From positions 1-64,000 of the forward strand of contig JBJMQS010000036.1 of the NCBI GenBank assembly GCA_045802605.1: a DNA stretch of 64,000 bases. The letters run 5' to 3'. Shown piece by piece: positions 10,377 to 20,300 of the stretch. The stretch's first letter is position 1, and the number at the start of each line of letters is the position of its first letter. The notes under the pieces are model-generated. The model had not been told where the DNA came from, did no database searches, and was given only the letters and a program-made list of their open reading frames with translations. Source of the DNA: JBJMQS01 sp045802605 (GTDB lineage Bacteria; Planctomycetota; Planctomycetia; Gemmatales; Gemmataceae). The translations under genes were made by a program, and so were the position numbers.

Positions 10377-11150
10377 TTAATCCTTCAACTTGATCCACAC
10401 TGGGGCGTGGTCGCTGGTCTTCTCCCAGGTGCGCACGTCGCGATCGACGCCCGCTGATTGGAGTTTCTTTGCGATCGGCGCGTTGAGCAAGAAGTGATCA
10501 ATGCGGATGCCGGCGTTGCGGGCGAAAGCGTTGCGGAAGTAGTCCCAGAAGGTGAAAATCTTTTCGTCCGGATGCAATTCACGCAGCGCGTCAGTCCAAC
10601 CTTGTGCGACCAACTTGGCGTAGGCGGCCCGCGACTCGGGGAAGAAAAGTGCGTCGTTCTTCCAGCTCTCGGGCTTGTGGCAATCGAGGTCGGTCGGGAT
10701 GACGTTGTAATCACCGGCCAGGATGACGGGCGTCTTCAGTTTGATCAAGCTGCGGGCGTGCGCGGTGAGGCGGGCGAACCAGGCAAGCTTGTAATCGAAC
10801 TTCGGTCCTGGCGCGGGATTGCCGTTGGGCAGATAGATGCAGCCGATGAGCAAGTCGCCGACATTAGCTTCGATGTAACGGCTATGGATGTCCTCGGGGT
10901 CGCCGGGCAGTCCACGGCGATGTTCCACCGGCGTTTGGCCGCGGGCGAGGATGGCCACGCCGTTCCAGCTTTTCTGTCCGTGCCAAATCGCGCTATAGCC
11001 GGCCGCCTCGATCGCGGTGACGGGGAATTTCTCCTGCGGCGCTTTGAGCTCTTGCAGGCAAACGATGTCTGGCTGCGACTCGGCGAGCCAACGGAGCAAG
11101 ACCGGCAGCCGGGCATTGATGCCGTTCACGTTGTAAGTGGCGATACGCAT
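10377..11150 (-). CDS. xth: exodeoxyribonuclease III
   Basis: A 257-residue AP endonuclease / 3'-5' exonuclease of the Xth family acting in base excision repair. The family motifs are all visible: MRIATYNVNGI at the N terminus (metal-ligand Asn), LQELK (metal Glu), YLPNGNP, the catalytic GDYNVIP (Asp and Asn), and the C-terminal SDHAPV (catalytic His). Length matches the family (250-270). ATG at 11150 gives the canonical N terminus. It is convergent with nothing and stands alone between the propeller gene and the DUF4142 gene. Confidence 0.97.
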   Translation of the reverse strand: MRIATYNVNGINARLPVLLRWLAESQPDIVCLQELKAPQEKFPVTAIEAAGYSAIWHGQKSWNGVAILARGQTPVEHRRGLPGDPEDIHSRYIEANVGDLLIGCIYLPNGNPAPGPKFDYKLAWFARLTAHARSLIKLKTPVILAGDYNVIPTDLDCHKPESWKNDALFFPESRAAYAKLVAQGWTDALRELHPDEKIFTFWDYFRNAFARNAGIRIDHFLLNAPIAKKLQSAGVDRDVRTWEKTSDHAPVWIKLKD

Positions 11151-11290
11151 GAGGGAATGATAGGTGGTTTGGTTGTCCGGTCGTTGCTGTTTAACGAAGC
11201 CATGCCGCGGGTTCGCACCGCTCCTGGCACCGGATTTGCCGCGCCTTTGGCGAACGGAGTCCGGATTTCCGCAGTTTCAAGGAGATGGTT

Positions 11291-11851
11291 ATGACGAGAG
11301 TGATGTCGGTGTTGACGGTGGCGGTTCTGGCGATGGCCGTAGGGGCCCAGGCGCCGATGAATCAACAACGGAAAATGTCGGTCGATGAAAAGTTCCTCAT
11401 GGACGCGGCGAGCGGTGGCATGCTTGAAGTATCGATGAGCCAGATGGCGATGGAACGCTCGACAGATGCGAATGTTAAGAAGATCGCACAAAAGATGATC
11501 GACGATCATCAAAAAGCGAATCAGGAATTGATGAAAATCGTCCAGGCAAAGAATATGACTCTGCCGCAGCAGCCCGACCAGGTGCATACAGCAATGCTGT
11601 CCAAGCTAGGCTCGGAAACAGGCGAAGATTTCGATGAGTGTTTCCTCGGCATGCAGGTGCTCGCGCATGAGGAGGCACTCATGTGCTTCCGCAAAGAGGC
11701 GAAGATGGGTCAAGACCCGCAATTGAAGCAATTCGCGGAGAAGACCCTGCCGAATTTGCGGGAACATGCCCGCATGGTTCGCAAAGCGAACCGCAATGCT
11801 GACGACGGCGACAACCGCGAGTCGCTGAAACCGGCTTCAGATCACCGGTAG
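11291..11851 (+). CDS. DUF4142 family exported protein (ferritin-like fold)
   Basis: A 186-residue protein with a signal peptide (MTRVMSVLTVAVLAMAVGAQA) and a helical body. It matches DUF4142 proteins, which adopt a ferritin-like four-helix bundle, in the segments KFLMDAASGGMLEV, KKIAQKMIDDHQKANQEL and LAHEEALMCFRKEA. The start is ATG 11291 rather than 11285, because AAGGAG at 11279-11284 then sits 6 bases upstream. The function of the family is not established; periplasmic stress roles are often proposed. A strong hairpin follows the stop codon. Confidence 0.88.
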   Translation: MTRVMSVLTVAVLAMAVGAQAPMNQQRKMSVDEKFLMDAASGGMLEVSMSQMAMERSTDANVKKIAQKMIDDHQKANQELMKIVQAKNMTLPQQPDQVHTAMLSKLGSETGEDFDECFLGMQVLAHEEALMCFRKEAKMGQDPQLKQFAEKTLPNLREHARMVRKANRNADDGDNRESLKPASDHR

Positions 11852-11860
11852 CGTAGTGCA

Positions 11861-11896
11861 AACCAGGTCCTGCCCGGTTCGGGCAGGACTTGGTTT
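11861..11896 (+). terminator. hairpin terminator after the DUF4142 gene
   Basis: A near-perfect inverted repeat, ACCAGGTCCTGCCC / GGGCAGGACTTGGT, around a short GGTTC loop. It starts 9 bases after the stop codon and ends in TTT. A long T run is lacking, so termination efficiency is uncertain. From here to 12160 no gene or other signal was seen. Confidence 0.6.
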
Positions 11897-12160
11897 CCGT
11901 CGGAAACCGTACCAAGTCATTTCAACGATAGACACTTCACCAATTGCCTGAGCTCCTCAGTTCGGCTAAATCGGACAATGATCGATTCCATCGCTTGACG
12001 ACGGTTCGCGATAGCGAATCGTTCAGCGTAGTTCCGCGTTGGGGGCAACGGCGGGACCTGGGAATCCGGCGGGCGGCGCCAAAACGCCGCTCGCCGGTGA
12101 ACCCCACTTCGCTCGCATCACAATTTTGGCTAAGACACCAATTCGAGATCCGGCATTCCC

Positions 12161-12460
12161 TCAGTCCATGATTTCACGCGAAACTTGGCATCTCGACTTC
12201 CTGAATAAATTAGACGCACCTGGGCCGGGATTTTGACATTCGTATTCGATGACATCTCGCTTAGCAAAGGCAAACGTAGAGTCGCCCAGCGCTGTGCGAA
12301 ATCGCTCCTGATATTCGTAATTCGCTGTGTCGGTTGGCATCGATCCTTCCCGGTTTGCCCGAGGAGGCGCCGACGGCGGCGGCGGACAAATCAAGTCGCC
12401 CGGACAATCTCTGGTCTTGGTCCATCCTCTATCGGTGTATTCATAAACACACGTAGCCAT
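12161..12460 (-). CDS. small hypothetical protein, Pro/Cys-rich segment
   Basis: A 99-residue open frame, transcribed away from the broken kinase-FGE gene and 40 bases after it. A G5 run sits 8 bases upstream of ATG 12460. The N terminus reads MATCVYEYTDRGWTK, then a Cys/Pro-rich linker (CPGDLICPPPPSAPP) and a charged C-terminal half. No family was recognised. The linker style resembles small planctomycete proteins located after kinase genes, but this is impression only. Confidence 0.4.
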   Translation of the reverse strand: MATCVYEYTDRGWTKTRDCPGDLICPPPPSAPPRANREGSMPTDTANYEYQERFRTALGDSTFAFAKRDVIEYECQNPGPGASNLFRKSRCQVSREIMD

Positions 12461-12500
12461 ATGCAGACCCCCAGTTGCAAAACACGTATGACATTATCAA

Positions 12501-14736
12501 TTAAGGATCGAGCGATCGAGCGATGCGGAAGCCGTTTTAATTCGTGTAGAACGACCCTGCTGTCCCAATTCGTTCTTCGTCCCAACGAAGATATTTACCC
12601 TGGCTGCTCCATGTGCCTCCGAGCATGATTTCCTCTTTCCGTTCGAGGTTGGCCGTAAGGCGGTGAGCCCACGTCGCGAGGTTGCCACAGATGTCAAACA
12701 TGCCGAATGCATTTGGCCGCACGCTGGTGACAGGCCAAACGTGCCCTTGCGTGTTGTCATAAAAGCGTGCGTATCTGGGCAAATAGTCTGCCTGTTCGCC
12801 GAAGAAGTACCCTGTAGTCGCCCCCGCGCGATATGCGATTTTCCACTCGTCTTCAGTAACTAGCTGATACCCGCGGCGGTTGAGCGAGACCTGGGCCGCA
12901 GTCGGTTTTCCCTTGGCCGAATATGTGAACGAATAACAAATTTCGCTCAGCGGCAAACGCTCCTGCTCGGTGAGCCAGTTGCAGTAAGCTGCCGCGTCGT
13001 AAAACGAAACCATGTTCACGGGACAGTCAACTTCGGGGACGAGTCCCTTGTCCGGCGAATACTCGGGACGAAATGCACGATACTGTGCGACCGTCACCGG
13101 CATTGTGCTCAACGCGAACGATTTGGATACGACTTTGGAATTCTCGGGATGCCGCAAAATTGCAAACGTCTGTCCTTGGCTGTTGGTGAACCACTTGGTC
13201 CCCCGGGCGGTGGCTGTTTCGAGCGGGTGTTGGACAGGCGCTGCCGAATAACCCCATTTCGCCATCAACCATTGCGCGGCCGAGTGCACCCCGGTATCTG
13301 GATGCGTGCGATACGATTCATCGCATCGCGTCAGCACGGCACTGCGAACTGCGGCGGGGACCGTTTCGTCGTCGTAATCTCCGAGGGCGAGAATCAAGGC
13401 CGCCCGCACCGAGGCGTCTCCACCGTGTATTAACGCGTCGCCAACAGACGCCGGGTCGATGCGGCACGTCGCGAGACCGTGAATCAAATGGTATCGCAAG
13501 CGTGGATCGGTGCTGGCATGCAATTCTCCGCAGGCGGTCTCGGAGCGGCCCAGCCGCCAGAGGGCCAGAAGTAAATTCGCGCGAGTGCGAGCCGACCGCT
13601 CCTTGGCACTTTCGCTTTCAGCGCGTGGCAATTGCTGCAGCGACTGTTGCACCAACGGAATTGTGCTGGCGGGTGCCGTGATTAATCGCGACACGAAAAA
13701 CTCAAACTGCGGTACATCGCTAATCGCCAGCAATTGCACGAGGGTTGGCAAATCGTCGGCACACTACTCTGCGAGCGCCGCGGCAGCAGCGTTGCGCGCC
13801 GCCAGCGGGCGCGACTCGGCGGCGAACAGCTCGCGCAACTCCGGGATCAATCGCGACCGTACTGGCGAAAGCACGGCAATCCACTCGGCGGCTTGGAAAC
13901 CCGGCTCAGTGACGAGCTGATCCGCCACATGAGGCCCGGCCGACTCCCACATTGGATGGCCCGCCACCGGTGGTACGATGCTGCAATGCACTCGACGCAG
14001 CCACGTCAAAAAACCGGGCCAGACCGAAGTCGGTCAATCGAGGCATGCCGCAGATCGCCAAATCCGGATCGGCAAATGAGCCGGGCGGAATGGGGCCCAG
14101 CAAGATGTTGCTCAGCTTGATATCGCGATGAAGGATCTGATGATTGTGAAGAAAGTCGGCCGCTTTAGCGAGCGTTGCGACCAACGCGGCGACGGTGCGT
14201 ACCGGCACGGGCCCTTGCAATTCATCCAGCCAAGATTCGAGCGTGATATCGCCCGCGTAAAACGTGGCGATGTAGCAGATCGTATCGATCTCGCCCGCTT
14301 CGTAGACCGGTTGCAGGCCCGGATGCTTCAAGAGCGCGACCATGCGCGATTCTTGTTGGAATCGCTCAATCGCCCGCGGGTCGAGCATCGCTTCGAGCCG
14401 CGGCAACTTCAGCGCGACTTGCTGGCCGGTCTGGGAATCCGTGGCCAGATACACGACGCCATTGCCACCCCGGCCCAACTCACGCTTGAGTTGATATTTG
14501 CCGATCCGGCCCGAGTGCAGAGAAGGAAGCGTGTTCATCTGTGCTGGATGCGACCGCGGCCACTGGCGCTCCAGCCGGACCATTGTCTCGCGCGCCTCGT
14601 TGAAGAGCTTCAGTTGCTCTGGCGACAAATCAGCTTCGGCCGAGCCGCCGGGCGAATCGTTGACCAGACCTTGGTCCACGGCCGCGAGCAGGTCAGCCAG
14701 GTTTTGGTCCATCGGGTCGGCGTCGTCAGTGGGCAT
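12501..14736 (-). pseudogene. broken Ser/Thr kinase - HEAT-like - formylglycine-enzyme (FGE/SUMF1) fusion
   Basis: From ATG 14736 the frame encodes a Hanks-type kinase N-lobe and catalytic loop (GRGGNGVVYLA, VALKLPR, HRDIKLSNIL, LTDFGLAR). It then collapses: the activation segment, C-lobe and following regions are missing. A different frame continues with a helical repeat region, interrupted by an in-frame TAG at 13764-13766 (LAE-stop-CADDLPTL). The frame goes on into an FGE/SUMF1 domain (STMPVTVAQYRAF, PVNMVSFYDAAAYCNWL, DEWKIAYRAGATTGYFFGE, NAFGMFDICGNLATWA). A TAA at 12537-12539 lies just before the expected end NGFRIARS, which stops at 12501. The kinase start overlaps the sigma gene end by 11 bases, a typical planctomycete sigma-kinase pair. 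Confidence 0.85.
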
Positions 14737-15300
14737 GGAACGACTTGAGCTCCTCGCTCAGTTTGGTGATGCCGCGCGCCCACGCCTTGCGGGCGCCCTC
14801 GGCGGTGGTGTTGAGCACCTCGCCGATCTCCTCGAACGATAGTTGATCGAATTGCCGCAACTCGATCGCAATCCGGTAGCTGCGCGGAAGACGGGCCAGC
14901 GCGTCAGCTAAAGCTTCATCGCGCTCTGAAATCGCTGCGACGTCATCAGTTGCATTCGCCAGCAAGCCGGTTTCGCCGTAGGGGACCCGCTCACCCCCAA
15001 GCGAAACTCTCGTTTGCGGAGCGTGGACATCATGCGATGCATCAGGATCGACCGCAGCCAATTTCGGAGTTGATCGCGCGACCCGCCCCGAAACCGATTG
15101 AAGTCGCGGCACGCCCGCACGAAGGTTTCCTGCACCAGGCTCGATAGCGGAATCCGTGCCTGCAGGTTGCGCGGCACTTCACTGACTGCCACGGCGCTCA
15201 TGTATTCCCGAAGCGAGGTCAGCAATTCGCCTAGCGCCGGCGACGAGCCGCCGCGCGCGTCAGCCAGGAGGCGGGTGAAAGGCTGCAGGTCGTCCTCCAT
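14726..15300 (-). pseudogene. ECF-type RNA polymerase sigma factor, frameshifted
   Basis: ATG 15300 begins MEDDLQPFTRLLADARGG, followed by the sigma region 2 segment (SLVQETFVRACRDFNRFRG, LRNWLRSILMHRMMSTLRKRE). The frame is lost at a C5 run at 14994-14998; adding one base restores L-G-G-E-R-V-P-Y-G and continues into region 4 (LPRSYRIAIELRQFDQLSFEEIGE, about 14.77-14.86 kb), ending HAH. With the correction the protein has about 191 residues, normal for planctomycete ECF sigma factors. It lies directly upstream of the kinase gene. It is either a true frameshift or a homopolymer sequencing error. Confidence 0.8.
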
Positions 15301-15318
15301 CACGCGGCTCCTTACCCC

Positions 15319-15508
15319 TAGGCTCCGGTTTTGCCAAAAGCGGACACCCAAAATCCCGATTCACGGCAAATTGGGTCAAAATCGTTAGAACTTGATGCTG
15401 TTTAGGCTAACGAATTTAACCGATCCTGGGCAGCGTTGGCCGGCCCGTGGAGGGAATTTCCAGAATTCGCGAAATTTAGGTGTCCGCTTTTGGCAAAACC
15501 GGAGCCTA
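15319..15508. repeat. 190-bp segment bounded by perfect 30-bp inverted repeats
   Basis: The left arm 15319-15348 (starting TAGGCTCCGGTTTTG) is the exact reverse complement of 15479-15508. Similarity continues a few bases outward (CCC/GGG) and inward (AAAT). The 130-bp interior is relatively AT-rich and has no open frame that looks like a gene. It lies 19 bp upstream of the sigma factor start. It may be a MITE-like relic or a regulatory element; no target-site duplication was recognised. Confidence 0.7.
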
Positions 15509-15682
15509 AGGGTGGGGGCAGATAATCTGCCGCCCCAATTTCGATCCCCGTGCGGCTTCCGCCGCTTCAAACTAGGTCGCCCCAGCATCGCGAGTGGGAT
15601 CGCCCGCACTCCCAGAGGCCGCCGGCTGCATCTCGTTGCCCCCGATGCAGTCGGCGTGCCGCGGTCCTTGCGGGAGCCGAAC

Positions 15683-15894
15683 ATGTCGAACAACCCCTGT
15701 GTCAATCATCCCGACCCCAACCGGTCCGACGTGTTCGTTTGCGTCACCTGTCCGAATGCCGCAACCGCATCGCCGCTCAGGTAAAGACCGAGAAAAAGAA
15801 CGACGGCGACGACGAACAAACCGTTCGCTTCAAGTGCCCCCACTGCGGACACGCGCTCTCGTTTGTCGCCTCCGATTTCCCGGTGAAGGATTAG
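15683..15894 (+). pseudogene. small double zinc-ribbon protein, one-base frameshift
   Basis: ATG 15683 follows GGGAG with 7-base spacing and encodes MSNNPCVNHPDPNRSDVFVC. Near 15756 one T appears to be missing; restoring it yields VTCPNCRNRIAAQVK and then the open downstream frame EQTVRFKCPHCGHALSF, ending FPVKD at TAG. The corrected product has about 70 residues and two CPxC zinc knuckles, consistent with a compact zinc-ribbon protein. The uncorrected gene stops after 33 codons. The partner is unknown. Confidence 0.6.
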
Positions 15895-16015
15895 GCGCGA
15901 GGAGCAATTCAATTCATGTCACCGATGCACAGACCCCGCTTGCTCGGAATCGCTTGTTGTAAAACGAATAGGGGTTTTGGCACAACTCATGAATTTGTAA
16001 CACGTCACTTCGGCC

Positions 16016-16216
16016 GTGTTGGGCAAGCTCGCCTTCGTTGATGCGCTGGCAGATGACCTTGAACAGTATCCTCTTTTTCACGCCGCTCGCGCCGATTTGT
16101 TGCGCCGGCTTGGCGCGACGGCAGATGCCGCAATGAGCTATCGCCGCGCCGTGGAATTGGTGACGCATGATAGCGAGCGGCGGTGTTTGCAAAGGCGATT
16201 GGGCGAACTGGAGTAA
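16016..16216 (+). pseudogene. C-terminal remnant of a SigJ/DUF6596-type sigma factor
   Basis: The segment KLAFVDALADDLEQYPLFHAARADLLRRLG, followed by AAMSYRRAVEL and LQRRLGELE, is the TPR-like C terminus of the long sigma factors (DUF6596 type) that usually sit beside YCII/DGPF genes. Nothing of the N-terminal 340 or so residues is present upstream, and only a GTG could start it, so this is judged a gene fragment. A YCII gene exists at 44961-45392, far away. Confidence 0.6.
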
Positions 16217-16244
16217 TTCCGGTTACGTTGTGGCACTGTCAGCT

Positions 16245-17273
16245 CTATTTTTTGAACGACGTCTGATCCGTCTTAGCGCTGGCCGGCATTACGGCGACTT
16301 CAAACGGGTACATTTTGGCGTGCACATCAGGTGGCGAAAGCGATCTGTCCCTCATGACGCATTGCGCTGCAAACCAATAATGGCCTTCGTCATTTACGGT
16401 ATGTCTCACGGAGCGATCCGATGGAGCAAAATCTTTCACGTATTTCCATTCTCTATCGCCGTACTTCCATTCATACAAACGCACGCACATAACTGAAGAT
16501 AGGCGCTCGTCGTTTGATGTAATTGGTAATTCAAATGAACGGTCATAGACGCGATAAATTCCAAGGGACTCGTCGGATCTTAGGTAAAGCGACTGTGTCG
16601 CATAATCAATAACCGCCTGTCGTGCCTCTAGAATTTCGCTGCCAAGTATACCATCAATTTGCTGGTCGCCCCGTCGAGCGTATGCATCATTCCACCCATT
16701 GGCATTGAAATTGTTTGCTCTCACGTTGAACAATTTGATGCTGCCGATTTGAATTTCAGGGACGACACACTCGATCGACGAATCCCACCGGTCGTCGCTT
16801 CCATTCCTTGAAACAACAACAGGTCGCGCAGGAAGCAGCGGTACATACAACGACGCCGGTAGCACATCGAGCGAGGCATTGTCAGTTTCCTGATCTTGCA
16901 TTACGGGAGGTATGGGTGCAGGGAGCGGAGTTGTAGAAATATCTGCCGGCGATGGCATTTCAGGCGCGGCGACAGTTTTCCAAGTCAAGTCTAGCCGACC
17001 TGTCGTATTGCGATCGAGCCAAGTACCAGAAGCACCAGTATCAACCAGCAGAACGCAGGGTTTACCCGCAATGGTCGCATGAACAAATAGCTTCTGATCG
17101 TAGTGGCGAACCAGCGGTATGCGGACGTCCCGACCCTGGCATGACGCGCCGTCATGTGCGATGTTTCCAATTCGAACCGGCGGAGTGGTATTGGGGTGTT
17201 CTGGCCACCAATTTGTAAGAGTGGCAACGAGAAGGGCAAAGATACTCCCCTGGACAATCCATCGTCGGCACAT
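16245..17273 (-). CDS. retropepsin-like aspartyl protease, membrane-anchored or secreted
   Basis: A 342-residue protein with an N-terminal hydrophobic segment (SIFALLVATLTNWW, about residues 11-24). A single aspartyl protease domain follows: PCVLLVDTGASGTWLD supplies the catalytic Asp in DTGAS, and QQIDGILGSEIL is the usual second hydrophobic-Gly motif. One-motif enzymes work as homodimers. The C-terminal 120 residues are charged and unrecognised. No partner gene is evident; the next gene upstream is the FHA protein on the same strand. Confidence 0.8.
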   Translation of the reverse strand: MCRRWIVQGSIFALLVATLTNWWPEHPNTTPPVRIGNIAHDGASCQGRDVRIPLVRHYDQKLFVHATIAGKPCVLLVDTGASGTWLDRNTTGRLDLTWKTVAAPEMPSPADISTTPLPAPIPPVMQDQETDNASLDVLPASLYVPLLPARPVVVSRNGSDDRWDSSIECVVPEIQIGSIKLFNVRANNFNANGWNDAYARRGDQQIDGILGSEILEARQAVIDYATQSLYLRSDESLGIYRVYDRSFELPITSNDERLSSVMCVRLYEWKYGDREWKYVKDFAPSDRSVRHTVNDEGHYWFAAQCVMRDRSLSPPDVHAKMYPFEVAVMPASAKTDQTSFKK

Positions 17274-17351
17274 GCTGCGACTCCTTGCGATGTCGGCCGT
17301 GCGCCAATGGTATTGATCGCCTCAAGCTTGTCTACGCTGTCGGTGAAGGCC

Positions 17352-20300
17352 CTACGCCGACTTCCGCCACGTCACGCCCTCGCTGCTATTCTCGCCGGCG
17401 AACTTGACGAGCCGCTCCCAGGTTTCGACGCCGGAGGGGACATCGCTGCCGGAGCGATCCAACTCTTCGAGCACGGCGGCGGCGGAGTCGTAACCACCGG
17501 CGGCCCAGTTGTCGAGCACGGCACGCACGGCTTTGGGCAGCGGTCGCGGCGGCTTTGCGCCTTTGCGCTTCGGCACCAGCGCGGCCCATGAGGCGGCGAC
17601 TTGGCCGAGTGCGGTGACATCGTCAGCGGCTGTGGCGTTGACATCGGCTCCGGTCAGCCAAACAGGTTCGCCCACACCGGTGAGTTTCACCAGGCCGTCG
17701 GGCGTCAGCACCAGGGCCTTGGCCGAGATGGCGCCGTGAATCAGGCCCCATTGGTGGGCCGTCGCCAGACCTAATAGTGCCTGACAGGTGAGCCGGTACC
17801 ACACGCCGGGCGATGCCGCGAGGCTTGGCCAGTCGCTCCCGGTCAGGCCCGTCAACCATTCTTGCAATGCGGCCGGGCGATCATTGATCTCGAGCACTTC
17901 AATCGTAGCGGCAATGTGCGGATGCCGGAGTTCCGCGAGCGCGGCGAATCGTTGCCGAAACTCGTCGGGCCGCACCGCGTCCTGCATCTCGACATCGGCT
18001 AGGTGCCGAAGCACGAGCGGTCCTGTGAGGTTGCCGGGCCGGGGATCGATGACACGGTAAACACTTTCGTGCGGCGTCACGCGCAGACGGTCAATGACAC
18101 CGAGTGGCCCGATGCAGAGATTGTCCACATTGCCCGCTTCGATGAGCGCCATCTGGTAAACGGTCAATTTGCCGCTGGCGAGCAAGACTTGCCGCAGTGA
18201 GCGGCGTTGGCGGCGGGCCTCGAGCCAAAGCGCGGAGAGCGTTTGATCATCCACCAATTCGAGGGATCGCAAAAGTTCGCCCAACGTGCGATCGCCGGGA
18301 TCGAGCTCGGCTCGCATCGAAAGGATTTGATTCGCTCCAGCCTGCACCGCCGGGCCTTTCTTCGCGCCGGAGTACGCCAGTTCGCGCAGCTTGCGGCGGA
18401 ACCAATCGCGCATGCCGGAGAGGTGATAGGCCACTTCCTCGCGCGGCTGATCCAGTTGTTCGGCTTGGCGAGCCAGCAACTGCGTGGTGGCGTCGATATC
18501 CTGAGCGGCGGCGTCGAGATCGCTGGGTGGGCTTTCGCTGCGCGAGCGGTTGCTCACCAATGTTTGCTTCATTTCGCCGACGCGGCCCTGCCAATCGATC
18601 AACTGCTGGCGGAATGCGGTGACCGCGAGCCGATGTTCGAAGCGGGCCTTGCCTAAGTCACTGTGTTGCGCTTTGAGCCGCTCTGTGTCACTCTGCACCT
18701 TTTGCCGGAGCAATTCGAGATCTTCCCGGCTCTGCTGGGCGACCTCGTGCAACTCCGCGACGTGGTGTTTGAGTTCCTCCCGGGCATGGCTCAGACGTTC
18801 GAGTGCGGTAGTGCCGCGCAATTCCAGCTCCGGCAAAACCTCCTGGAGCTCAACGGCTTTGTCAAGCGCCTCGCCGCGATACGCTTCCAACTCGGCGCGA
18901 ATGCGGGCCAAGTCTTCGGCGGCTTGGCGAGTTTCCTCTTCCCACTGCGCCTTCGCTTCGGCCCGGTGCTTCCGTTCGGCCGCTAGGGTCTGGCCAATTT
19001 CCTTGAGCCGTTCGAGGCGATGCTGGAGTTGGTCTTCGCGCTCGGCCAGTTCTTGACCCAGTTGCTGCAACTCCGCGGCTTTCTCGTCGAGTTCGTGGCG
19101 AAGTCCGCCGAAATCGGAATCAACAAGTTGACGATCGCGAGCGATGGTCGCCGCCTGTTCCTCGACCGTTATCCGCATCGCGTCGAGTTCGCGCGACCGC
19201 TGGACCAATTGCTCCTGCAATCGGGATCGCGACTCTTCGGTCTGCGACAGCAACCGCTCGCGCTCCTTGAACGTGGCTCGGTCGGCTTCAAGTTGGTTGC
19301 GTTCGGCTTCCAATTGATGGTGCATCGCCAGGAGCTGCGCGGAATTTGCGCGAAGGGTATTCGCCTGTTCGACGTGTTCCCCCGCCTCGACTTGTGTGTT
19401 CGCCGCCTTCGCGAAGAGCGCTTGCTCCTCGGCGGCGACACGGTCCTGCAATTCGCGGGCCTTGGCGATCGCCGCCTTCAGAGCGGCCGCTTGCTCCGTG
19501 AATTCCGCCTGACCGTGGTCACGGGCGTTTTGCTCTGCCTCAAGCCGGGCCTGTTTCTCGGCCAATTCCCGCTCCACCGTCGCCTGCCGGGCGCGCTGCT
19601 CATCTAACTCGCGGGCCTGCGTCCGCAACTCTTCGCGCATCCGCTCCATCTTGGCGCGGAGGTTCGCGAGGATGGTCTGCTGGCCTTCGCTGGTCGCGGC
19701 TTGCTCGGCGAGCTTGGTGGAATTTGATTCCAGTTCGATCTGCAACTGCCGCACGCGTTCGAGTTCTGCCTGCAGCTTGGCTTCGGCTTCGGAGACTCGC
19801 CGAGATTGCTCGTGATGTGCGGCCGCTTCGCGCTCGATTTGGGCAGCCCGCTCGTCCAACTCCATCTTGCGAGCTGCAAGCTGCGATTCTTGAGCCGTTA
19901 AATCCTGTTGTTGATTTTCGAGATTGTCGCGCCAGCGATCGAGCCGGGCGAGATTCTCTTGGCACCGCTGCACATCCGAAGCGAGAGTCTGCTGATCGCG
20001 AGCCAATTGCTCTTCGCGATGCCGCAAATCCGCATCGATTTCGGAGAACGAGGCTTGCCGCGTCGCCAATTCCGCGGCCAGGGTGCCGGCCGCGGCCTCG
20101 CGCTCGTCAAGCGCCCGCTGCTGTTCAAATTGAGCCCGTTCGGTGTTCTCGATCTGGACGATGCGCGCGTTGAGCTGATTTTCGCGTGCGGGCAGGTTCG
20201 CCATCCGCGCATCGTGCTGTTTGCGCTCCTCGGAAAGCGAAAGCGCCTCGCGGTCGAGTTCCTCACGCATGCGCTGCAATCGGGCTTCCATACCTTGCAG

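Noticed and set aside
10315..10398. Longer start for the beta-propeller protein
   Set aside because: It would overlap the exonuclease III 3' end; the LE-x-R export motif fits the start at 10314.
16016..16216. Complete small TPR protein
   Set aside because: The sequence is that of the extreme C terminus of long sigma factors and lacks a credible start.
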